From CAYWNA01 sp964459305 (lineage in GTDB: Bacteria; Planctomycetota; Planctomycetia; Pirellulales; Pirellulaceae): DNA of 34,239 nucleotides. The stretch lies in contig CAYWNA010000137.1 in the NCBI GenBank assembly GCA_964459305.1, forward strand, positions 1 through 34,239, written 5' to 3'. Position numbers and translations under genes: made by a program. This document shows, one piece after another, positions 1 through 7,481 of the stretch; the stretch's first letter is position 1, and each line of letters opens with the position of its first letter. Under the pieces are notes generated by a model, which saw only the letters and a program-made list of their open reading frames with translations, was not told the DNA's origin and made no database searches.

Positions 1-343
1 CGCGGGCGTGGATTGAAACAAGCCCAACTTCCCACTCGTCCTCGGTTCGGTGGTCGCCCGCTTCACGCGGGCGTGGATTGAAACGGCAAGACGGCCCATG
101 CCGCGTCGAAAATCTCTTGGTCGCCCGCTTCACGCGGGCGTGGATTGAAACAGGAAGTACCTATTAACGTCCAAATCGGCAGTTTGTCGCCCGCTTCACG
201 CGGGCGTGGATTGAAACCTGGAGACCGAGGGCCTCTCCGCGAAACTTGCCGTCGCCCGCTTCACGCGGGCGTGGATTGAAACCCGACCAGGCCGGCGGGG
301 TCGACCGGTAGCCTTCCGACGATGTCCGAGATCACAGTTTCGC

Positions 344-353
344 NNNNNNNNNN
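344..353. other. Assembly gap (10 N) inside the CRISPR array
   Basis: Ten undetermined bases precede the readable part of the repeat at 354. The interval between the repeat ending at 282 and the one starting at 351 is 68 nt, twice the spacer length elsewhere, and its 61 readable bases contain no repeat. The true number of repeats here is unknown, and the two sides may be a scaffold join. Confidence 0.95.
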
Positions 354-1478
354 GCCCGCTTCACGCGGGCGTGGATTGAAACGCGATATTCCCGATGATG
401 TGCTGGAATCGTACATAGTCGCCCGCTTCACGCGGGCGTGGATTGAAACTTCTGAAAACTGACGCTCTTGTCGGCGGGATGGTGTCGCCCGCTTCACGCG
501 GGCGTGGATTGAAACACATCTAAAGGGGAAACCCACCTCGTGGCGATGGTCGCCCGCTTCACGCGGGCGTGGATTGAAACCCATAACGAGCTAGGGGACC
601 TGTCGCGGGCGTTGTCGCCCGCTTCACGCGGGCGTGGATTGAAACAAGCCTGAGACCTTCATCTCTGGGCGGGGAGGGTGTCGCCCGCTTCACGCGGGCG
701 TGGATTGAAACACGCGAGTTCGGGGCGGATGGCGTCGGCGATGGCCGGTCGCCCGCTTCACGCGGGCGTGGATTGAAACTCGTAAGCAATATTGCCAGTA
801 GTCTCCGCACCGCCGTCGCCCGCTTCACGCGGGCGTGGATTGAAACTCCCGTTGCTGGTCCTCGGCGGCTTTGTGCTGGGGTCGCCCGCTTCACGCGGGC
901 GTGGATTGAAACACGTAGTCATCGTCGCCTACGACCTGATCAGCAAAGTCGCCCGCTTCACGCGGGCGTGGATTGAAACTGGGCGAACTTGGCGGTGACC
1001 GGCAGGGCTTTGAGGTCGCCCGCTTCACGCGGGCGTGGATTGAAACGTATACAACCGTTTATATTTCATCGAGTCATCTCGGTCGCCCGCTTCACGCGGG
1101 CGTGGATTGAAACGTGCCGACGGCGGACAAGTCCACGTCGGCTTCGGGTCGCCCGCTTCACGCGGGCGTGGATTGAAACTTGTATTCCTTGAGCGTCAAT
1201 CCGCCGCGTTTGTAGTCGCCCGCTTCACGCGGGCGTGGATTGAAACTCATGAACATCGACGAGGCGCGGCGAGTCCGCAGTCGCCCGCTTCACGCGGGCG
1301 TGGATTGAAACCTGCAAGCCGTCGGCAACATGCCCATCGCGCTGGGTCGCCCGCTTCACGCGGGCGTGGATTGAAACACTGCAAGAGGCAACACTGCGGG
1401 GCCTGGACAAGTCGCCCGCTTCACGCGGGCGTGGATTGAAACGGCTTAGCCAAGGGCACTTGGTTCGTGGCTGGCGTC

Positions 1479-1510
1479 ATCGCCCGGCGCGTGCGGGCGT
1501 GGATTGAAAC
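1479..1510 (+). repeat. Degenerate CRISPR repeat, trailer side
   Basis: This 32-bp unit keeps the 3' half GCGGGCGTGGATTGAAAC and the TCGCCCG start but differs from the consensus at about six positions in the first half (1, 9, 10, 11, 13 and 14). It follows a normal 36-nt spacer. Decay of the terminal repeat is typical of the leader-distal end and supports the array orientation. Confidence 0.9.
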
Positions 1511-1545
1511 GTGACAAAGTTCGACCATCCTGGCGACGTTTCCAG

Positions 1546-1577
1546 ATTTCCCTCCGCGCTGGGGAGTGGATTGAAGC
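1546..1577 (+). repeat. Strongly decayed CRISPR repeat remnant
   Basis: It lies one spacer length (35 nt) after the degenerate repeat at 1479 and ends GTGGATTGAAGC, with little of the 5' half left. A still weaker trace ending GTGATGAAAC lies near 1619-1650. This suggests that ancient units decay progressively outward from the array; the 1650 trace is tentative. Confidence 0.6.
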
Positions 1578-1717
1578 TCTTGTCTCACGGACCACCTGGA
1601 ATCCGTTGACGATCACTCGTCGTCTCCAGGCGTGGAGTGAGTGATGAAACTCGTTCGCGTCCTTTTCGCCTGGTGATGCAGGTGTTGGCAAGTTTCGTCG
1701 GCGGACCCGCCCGGTAC

Positions 1718-3049
1718 CTACTTGGCAATCTGGTAGCAGACCACGGATTTCTTGCCTCGGATGTACATGCGGCCGTTGGCGATGGTCGGTTGTTGTGGTC
1801 TGCCTAGTTCGATGCCTAGGGCCACTCGGCCACGCTCGCGGTATCCCTCTCGGCTGGCCTCGGCCATCACGAGTTCGTCGTTCTTTGTCAGGGCGAAGAG
1901 CAGTCCGTCGGCGATGATCAGGTTTTGGTCTTTCGTCCAGTCTTTGTTGTCTTCACGCCACAACAGGCGCCCGTCATCGAAATTCGTGCAGTGCAGGAAG
2001 CCAATCCGCTTGTTGCCGCCGAAGCCGAACACGGCGTCTTGGTAGATGGCCACCGTGTTGTACATGTTCGTCTGCAGCTCGGTACTGCGATAGAGTTCCT
2101 TGGGGGTGATCTTCCCGTCCGCAGCCTGCATGTCCAGGCACACGGAGAAGTTGCGGTCCTTGCCTTCCCCGCCGCTGACGAACAGTCGCGATTCTATGGC
2201 CACAGGCGTGCTGATGAGTCCGATAATGATCCCAGCTGGATAGGGGTAGCGCCACATGACTTCGCCCGTGGCGGCGTGCACGCCCAGCAACTCCCTGGTT
2301 CCGTATGTCGCCACGATGACCTGGGGAACGCCGTCGACAACCTGATAGGTCAGCGACGAAGGGGCGCCTAGTTCCCGATTCCTATCGTTCTCCTCCACAG
2401 CCACCGACCACCGCAATTCGCCGGTCATCTTGTCGAGTGACACGAGTACGACGCGTTCGGGGTTGTCTGTGGATACATACAGCGTGTCGCCAACCACCAA
2501 CGGCGTCGAACCCTCTGTGCCCCAGAAGGTCTCGTCTGCTCGCCACAGTTCTGTACCATCCGTTTTTAGACAGAAGATGGGGGCGCGACTCTCCCATACA
2601 TCTTTTTCGAAGATGGCATAGGGGATGAAGTAGACGCGGTCGCCGTCAATCAACGGCGAAATCGTCGGTCCCCAGGCGAAATGACGGTTTTCTTTCGGAA
2701 ACAGCAAGTGCTTCCACCGCGTAGCTCCGGTGAGAGGATCGAGACAGATTGCCCACTGTTTCCCGTCCGTCTCTGTTGCCGTATACGCCAAGCCGTCCGC
2801 CTCGACGACTGCGGCCTTTCCCCACCCGATCTCGACGCGCCACAGCTCTTTCGGTCCCTCCGCAGGCCACTGGCGCAGCAAGCCCTTGGCGTTGTACACG
2901 CTGTTGCCATGGTTCGGAAGAAAACGTTTGAGGTCCGCGCTCTCGGGTTCGCCGGCGCGAGCTGGCGACGTCGTTTCAACGAAAGAACATATCCACGGCG
3001 CTGCAATGAGCGCCATCACTACGATGTACAAGCGACTCGTGTTGCTCAT
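1718..3049 (-). CDS. Secreted PQQ-like beta-propeller (BamB-like) protein
   Basis: About 443 residues. I start at the ATG at 3049 because it gives a clean signal peptide (MSNTSRLYIVVMALIAAPWI, cleavage likely near ARAGEPES); the frame stays open to 3217, but those 56 upstream residues look non-coding. The rest is repeated propeller blades of the PQQ-like type: the pattern of a hydrophobic strand, G-D-x-[LV]-Y, then L-D-x-x-T-G-x-x-[RK]-W recurs (for example LDPLTGATRWKHLLF, LDKMTGELRWSV, VHAATGEVMWRY). Such domains occur in BamB and in many secreted planctomycete proteins of unknown role; no PQQ-enzyme catalytic residues were recognised. It stands alone between the CRISPR array and the transporter gene. 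Likely exported; the ligand is unknown. Confidence 0.9.
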   Translation of the reverse strand: MSNTSRLYIVVMALIAAPWICSFVETTSPARAGEPESADLKRFLPNHGNSVYNAKGLLRQWPAEGPKELWRVEIGWGKAAVVEADGLAYTATETDGKQWAICLDPLTGATRWKHLLFPKENRHFAWGPTISPLIDGDRVYFIPYAIFEKDVWESRAPIFCLKTDGTELWRADETFWGTEGSTPLVVGDTLYVSTDNPERVVLVSLDKMTGELRWSVAVEENDRNRELGAPSSLTYQVVDGVPQVIVATYGTRELLGVHAATGEVMWRYPYPAGIIIGLISTPVAIESRLFVSGGEGKDRNFSVCLDMQAADGKITPKELYRSTELQTNMYNTVAIYQDAVFGFGGNKRIGFLHCTNFDDGRLLWREDNKDWTKDQNLIIADGLLFALTKNDELVMAEASREGYRERGRVALGIELGRPQQPTIANGRMYIRGKKSVVCYQIAK

Positions 3050-3504
3050 GTCTCGTGAACTCCAAAGCTTGTAGGATTCAGAAGTTGACCACCCCGGGAG
3101 TTTTTGACAGTGTACGGGTTGGAGACTCGGCGTGCCAGACGTTGTGTGCCGGAGCCGGTTTGCTGGAGTCCAATCCACCAGTTGATTGCGTGCTACGGTC
3201 ATCGTCCATATCTCCAAAGAAACAGGTCCTCCCGTCCGCGGGCTCGTCTACAGGCTTGACGGCAGTACGTTAACAAAAAGGTCTGTCCTTTACCTTTTTC
3301 CTTCGTGGGCATGGACACGTTCCTGCCACCTTCTAACCATGCGAACGCATGCCGGCACGGGGACGGTGCGTGCAAGCCGAGGGATCAACCCTTGGCGTGC
3401 GGCCTGACAGGCGGTGATGAAACGTGCAAACCCCGCGTGGTTCGTCCACGGTCGCACGAGCGATCGAAGTTCCGGCTGTACCTTCTTCAGTTGCGAGTTC
3501 CGGC
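3050..3504. other. Intergenic stretch without a recognisable gene
   Basis: This lies between the propeller gene start and the stop of the transporter gene. The minus strand is open over about 3290-3500 in a frame different from the transporter, giving an Arg-rich peptide (ending RMVRRWQERVHAHEGKR) that I cannot assign. It may be a decayed gene end or chance. No RNA gene, terminator or clear repeat was seen. Confidence 0.4.
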
Positions 3505-5742
3505 CTATGTGTTGGTGAACGATTCTGGATGGGACATCGTACCCTTTTGAGTCTGAAGCAGACGACCGAGCGGTCCGGCGAGGACTGCAGGCAGGAAAAC
3601 CAAATCGCCGATGATCGCGGCCAGCAAGAGCGAGGACATCATAAGAGCAAAGCGGACGATCGGCATGAAGGAACTGAGCGTAAACACGATCAGCCCGGCC
3701 GAGCAGATGAGAGTGGTGAGAATCATTGCCCCCGCACAGCGCTCGTAAGCGAAACGCAGCGCGTCGTGGCGAGACATCCCTTGCCGCGTACCTCGACGAA
3801 ACCAAGTCAGGAAGTGGAAGGTATCGTCCACGGCAATTCCCAGTGCCGCACTGGCGGTCATCACCGAGCCAATCTCGACCTGAATTTCGGCCCAGCCCAT
3901 GAGGCCGAAAACCACAATGGCGGGAAAGATGTTCGGGGCCATTACCAGCAATCCAGCCCGGAGACTCCGAAGCGCGACAACCATCACTACCGCGATCGCG
4001 GCGAAGGCCCACAAGAAGCTTTCTGCCAAGTCCCACAACAGTTCTCGTTGGGCTTTGTAGATCAGCGGTATGATGCCCGTGTAGGTCGCCCGCACTCCCG
4101 GAATTTCTGCCAGCAGCGGATCGACACACGCCTTCAAATCGTTGGTAAAGCGGCCGTAGTCCACGTTGATCAGTGCGGGTGCACGAACGCTCACCCGCCA
4201 CAGCTCCTCATGGCCACTGTCCGCCGCCGGGGGGGCTTCGCTGAGAAAACCGGCATCCACGAAGACATCGCGATTTCTCAGCAGCCGGCGACCGAGGATC
4301 GCTCGTCGAGCAGTGCTGCGGACAGAAGCGCCGGCCGGCACGGGCGGCGCAAAATCGGCCCCTGACATCGTCGCACCCACGTGATCCAATTCCTCCAGCC
4401 GGCTCTGGATCGCCGAGACGGTCTGCATCCGCGCGAGGAAACTTGGGCTCTCTGCGGTATCGAAATGTACGACGACCTCCAGCGGCACGAGCGGGCCGAT
4501 ATGCTCTTCCAGCCAGCGATAGTCGCGAATGATTCGGCTTTCAGAACCGAAACGGTATTGCAGCTTGACGGTCGAGCGGAGGTCAAACAACCCCGCAGCC
4601 ATGGAAAACATGGCCAGGAAGAAAAAGACCGTCACCGGCGCGTGCCAGCGGCAGATGAATACCGTCATCCTCTCGGTCCAAAGCGGTTTGGAGACGCTCG
4701 GCGCGGCGCGGGGACGCGCGGGCCAAAGAGTGAAGGCAGCGGGCAGAAACAACAGCGTGACAGCGAGGCTCGCAACCATCGCCGCCGCGGAATAGATGCC
4801 GAACATCTTTACCGGCTGGATGGTGCTGCTTGCCAGCGAAAACAGGCCAACCGCGGTTGTCGCCGCAGCGAGTGTGCACGGCCGCCAGCCGTACTGCAGA
4901 CACTTCGCCGGTGCTGTGTCGAGGCCCGTTTCGTCGATCGCATCACGATAATAGTTCACCAAGTGCACTGCCGCCGAGATGGTGAGGACGTACGCCAGCG
5001 GAGGCAACATCGTCATCACCAGATTCATGGACGCGCCGGTGTAGTAGAGGATGGACAAGGAGACGCCCGTGGCGTAGATCGCGGCGGTCAGAACGATCAG
5101 CGCCAGGCGCAATTGCCGCAACCTCTGCCATGCGACCAGGAAGGCAATGACGGCGGAGAGTCCGGAAAGCTCGAGCAGAAGTCGCTCGCTTTCCGTATCG
5201 ATCGTGGCCGCATCCACGGTGGGACCTCCAAGGCGAAGTTGGTCGCAGGGAACGCCGCATTGCCGTTCGGCAGTGGCGATCAAGTGTTGGATGGCGGAGA
5301 CGCGATCTCTGGTGCCTTTCTCGGAAACGATCAGCACCAGGCAGGTGGTCTGCCCGTCACGGCCGATCAACGTACCTTGAAGCCGCCGGATCGCCGTCGA
5401 ACGGGAAACGCCGATAGATTTGCCGGCGAGCTTGCGTACGAGTTGCGGGCCGGTGAACACCCTCTCAAACCAACCGGGGCCATCGACCTCGGTCAGTACC
5501 GCCGCCAGCTTGTCGACTCGGTCGTCCTCAAGCGTGCAACCCGGCCAACTGACGACGGTCATCTCGTCGCGGCCGAAGCATTCCTGAAACCACGCGTACG
5601 TGTCGGCCTCGTCGAAGCCAAGGGGAAGCCACTGCCGAGGATCATTGTTGTTGCTTTGCAGCGCCCGGACCACGCCCCAGCCCAGCCACGGCAGTGCCAA
5701 CACCAAGCACACGAGAACCGTAGTCTGGTGGATTGTCTTCAT
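3505..5742 (-). CDS. RND superfamily / MMPL-type membrane transporter
   Basis: 745 residues from the ATG at 5742; the open frame reaches 5901, but that start would overlap the upstream gene, and 5742 puts the first membrane helix at residues 7-25 as expected. The layout is the standard two-fold RND plan: TM1, a periplasmic loop of about 160 residues, a helix bundle at about 190-340, TM7 at 366-386, a second periplasmic loop to about 560, and a C-terminal bundle at 565-725. The C-terminal half has GIAVDDTFHFLTWFR (D639-D640), matching the acidic TM4 motif of MMPL/SSD transporters. Inner-membrane, proton-driven export of lipids or other hydrophobic compounds is typical of the family. It follows the FabH-like gene by about 100 bp on the same strand, suggesting that it moves a lipid-like product of that enzyme (inference). 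An ATG at 5811 is an alternative start. Confidence 0.88.
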   Translation of the reverse strand: MKTIHQTTVLVCLVLALPWLGWGVVRALQSNNNDPRQWLPLGFDEADTYAWFQECFGRDEMTVVSWPGCTLEDDRVDKLAAVLTEVDGPGWFERVFTGPQLVRKLAGKSIGVSRSTAIRRLQGTLIGRDGQTTCLVLIVSEKGTRDRVSAIQHLIATAERQCGVPCDQLRLGGPTVDAATIDTESERLLLELSGLSAVIAFLVAWQRLRQLRLALIVLTAAIYATGVSLSILYYTGASMNLVMTMLPPLAYVLTISAAVHLVNYYRDAIDETGLDTAPAKCLQYGWRPCTLAAATTAVGLFSLASSTIQPVKMFGIYSAAAMVASLAVTLLFLPAAFTLWPARPRAAPSVSKPLWTERMTVFICRWHAPVTVFFFLAMFSMAAGLFDLRSTVKLQYRFGSESRIIRDYRWLEEHIGPLVPLEVVVHFDTAESPSFLARMQTVSAIQSRLEELDHVGATMSGADFAPPVPAGASVRSTARRAILGRRLLRNRDVFVDAGFLSEAPPAADSGHEELWRVSVRAPALINVDYGRFTNDLKACVDPLLAEIPGVRATYTGIIPLIYKAQRELLWDLAESFLWAFAAIAVVMVVALRSLRAGLLVMAPNIFPAIVVFGLMGWAEIQVEIGSVMTASAALGIAVDDTFHFLTWFRRGTRQGMSRHDALRFAYERCAGAMILTTLICSAGLIVFTLSSFMPIVRFALMMSSLLLAAIIGDLVFLPAVLAGPLGRLLQTQKGTMSHPESFTNT

Positions 5743-5845
5743 CGAAATACACTTGAAGCGGCGCACACAGAATCGCTCTCGACCTGCGCGAGGAGACGTT
5801 GGGAAACGCATGGAACAACATCGCGCGACACGACGCTGGATCCCG

Positions 5846-6982
5846 TTAGGCCCAGCGGGCCAGGAAGCCGCCTGACATCCATTTGCTGGATTCCTCGACA
5901 TACACGGCGATCAAGTCGTCGGGCCGAAAACTGCCGTTGCGCGCCATATAATCGAATTGCACGAGGCTGGATGCGCCGCCGCAGTATCCGAATTCCGAAA
6001 CCAGAAACGGTACCCGCGACTCGGCTGGGGGCCCGATCACGCGGTCGAACAATTCACGATGCTTGTCGTGGATGAAATGACGGCCGGGGAACGGCAGCAC
6101 GAAGGTTGCCACCTCGTCCGGGGACACACCGCAGGCATCGAGCATGTTCCTCAGTCCGTTGAGCGCATCCTCGGCGCCCTGGGCGGACACCCGCGCCACG
6201 TCCTGCCACAAATGATGCATCCCCGACTCGTGGAGGGAGTGCAGAAACGGCATGGGCAGATGGGCCAGTTCCGGCCCGCACTCGCCACCCAGCAGCATTT
6301 TCATGCCGGGCGCCTGGCCGCATCCCACCGATTCGACATACGCGTCGATCAGCTCTTGACAGGGCTCGTCGCCGTCGGCCAGGGAAAGGACCATCGCCCC
6401 GCCCCCGTCGGACAGCATCCAGCGGAGCGTAATGTGCTCCAAAGTAACCTTGGCAGGATTGTAGAATTCGCTACGCAAGAAAATGGAGGACAACTGCGTA
6501 TAAATCACGAGCGCTTTGCGATAGCGACCCTGCCGGAGCATGTCCAGGGCAATCTGCAAGCTTTTCGGCACGCCGGTACAGTTGGAATGAATTTCGATTT
6601 CCGTACAGCCGTGGATACCCAGTCGCTCCTGGATCAGCGCGCTGGTAGGCGGTGTGAAGCAATCGGCGGCGCAGTTCGAGCAGATCAACAGATCGATTTC
6701 GTCGGCCTCCGTCTTGGCGGCCTGCAACGCTTGGCGAGCGGCTTTCTCGGCCAGTGACGCGTTGGTTTCCGTCTGCCGCCGATCGACTGGGTCGATCGCG
6801 AAATGCCGACGCTCGACACCGCTTCGGGACAGCAGCCGATCCCGAAACTTGTCCACGCGTCCTGCCAGCCTATCAGGCAAGCCGTCCAGGGGGCCCAGAA
6901 TCGATTCCACCTGCTGGATTCCAACCGCTTCGCCTGGCAGATAGGAACCAGTCCCGTCAATTCGTACTCGTGGCTCGCTCAC
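5846..6982 (-). CDS. 3-oxoacyl-ACP synthase III (FabH)-like thiolase-fold protein
   Basis: 378 residues starting with GTG at 6982; a strong GGAAGGAG ribosome site lies about 8 nt upstream, which decides the start. The N-terminal half (RIDGTGSYLPG, SGVERRHFA, LLICSNCAADCFTPPTSALIQ) and the nucleophile region IHSNCTGVPKSLQIALDML (C135) fit the KAS III family, as does SDGGGAMVLS at 191-200. By eye the usual catalytic His (in a PHQ motif) aligns with LPFPG around residues 296-300, and the usual Asn (in GNTSAAS) with GYCGGAS at 332-338, so Cys is kept but His and Asn appear lost; H302 and H305 lie close by. It could be an acyltransferase rather than a decarboxylating condensing enzyme. It probably forms an operon with the MMPL transporter downstream. 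Confidence 0.85.
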   Translation of the reverse strand: MSEPRVRIDGTGSYLPGEAVGIQQVESILGPLDGLPDRLAGRVDKFRDRLLSRSGVERRHFAIDPVDRRQTETNASLAEKAARQALQAAKTEADEIDLLICSNCAADCFTPPTSALIQERLGIHGCTEIEIHSNCTGVPKSLQIALDMLRQGRYRKALVIYTQLSSIFLRSEFYNPAKVTLEHITLRWMLSDGGGAMVLSLADGDEPCQELIDAYVESVGCGQAPGMKMLLGGECGPELAHLPMPFLHSLHESGMHHLWQDVARVSAQGAEDALNGLRNMLDACGVSPDEVATFVLPFPGRHFIHDKHRELFDRVIGPPAESRVPFLVSEFGYCGGASSLVQFDYMARNGSFRPDDLIAVYVEESSKWMSGGFLARWA

Positions 6983-7481
6983 TGCATCGCTCCTTCCTCG
7001 TGTGGTTTCCTGGCCTCACTTCGTTCGCTAGCCTGGACTACTCATAAATTCGTTAGAACGAGCACACACCGCTCCTGCCGGAGCTTCGGTCGCCTTCCCG
7101 TGATTGCTCCGCGAACGCAACGCCATGTCGGTCGATTGCGTTTGCGCTGATCGGGCGACGCGTTGCGTGAGCTCGGTTCCGGCCTCCATCGATAATCCGG
7201 GTCAGGGAATTATGCGTCCGAAGCGCAGGAATCACAAGGTGGCAATCTCAGATACATATCCCCATGGAACTTGGTGACGGGGACGGTGATTGATCGCCAC
7301 GAAACTGCCGTCTTCCACGTCCGTGCCGACGGTGAATCTCTGATTCATGATTCGGCCGGCAGGGCAGCGGCGATGAATGGATGCCGCCGCTATTCCGGAG
7401 ACTCGTCCCGTCGGTATAATATTGTGTGGAGTTGTACAGTCGCGTATCCTGCCATTTGCTCTCTTGTTCCGCCAGCCGTTC
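6983..7481. other. Divergent intergenic region between the FabH-like and M23-like genes
   Basis: This 499-bp stretch separates divergent genes and must hold promoters in both directions. The only convincing element is the TATAAT at 7415. No tRNA, repeat array or conserved small protein was recognised; short open frames here have no coding character that I can support. Confidence 0.5.
7415..7420 (+). promoter_or_regulatory. Candidate -10 box for the 7482-11271 gene group
   Basis: A perfect TATAAT lies 62 bp before the ATG at 7482. No good -35 box is seen 16-18 bp upstream (ATTCCG at 17 bp), so the call rests on the -10 alone. A promoter here supports starting the downstream gene at 7482 rather than at the in-frame ATG at 7377. 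Confidence 0.35.

Larger units (their letters stand above)
1..1510 (+). CRISPR. Type I-C-like CRISPR array, left end outside the window
   Basis: A 32-bp repeat, beginning GTCGCCCGCTTCACGCGGGC and ending GTGGATTGAAAC, recurs with no visible variation at 53, 120, 186, 251, 351 (first 3 bases masked), 418, 484, 549, 614, 680, 748, 815, 881, 948, 1015, 1082, 1148, 1215, 1280, 1346 and 1411. The last 19 bases of another copy occupy 1-19, and a degraded copy sits at 1479. Spacers are 33-36 nt except one interval. The GCCCGC/GCGGGC stem and the ATTGAAAC end are typical of subtype I-C repeats. In this family the ATTGAAAC end points away from the leader, so the leader and any cas operon should lie left of position 1; this window shows the old, trailer end. 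No cas gene is present here, so the subtype rests on the repeat alone. Confidence 0.97.

Noticed and set aside
261..1439. Open frames on both strands across the CRISPR array (peptides repeating ARFTRAWIET or FNPRPREAG)
   Set aside because: They are translations of the repeat unit, with period equal to repeat plus spacer; not genes.
1..1577. Spacers targeting this window
   Set aside because: By eye I found no spacer matching another part of the window; this was not an exhaustive comparison.
3050..3217. 56-residue N-terminal extension of the propeller gene
   Set aside because: The ATG at 3049 starts a clean signal peptide; the extension has no coding character.
3290..3504. Possible transposase remnant on the minus strand
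   Set aside because: The Arg-rich peptide ends plausibly but shows no DDE or other recognisable motif.
4381..6075. 564-codon plus-strand frame opposite the transporter gene
   Set aside because: Composition is that of an antisense shadow (Arg/Gln/Gly-rich, no domain); the minus strand carries a clear RND transporter and FabH-like gene.
7377..7481. Upstream in-frame ATG for the M23-like gene
   Set aside because: It would place the TATAAT box inside the gene and add 35 residues ahead of the export signal.
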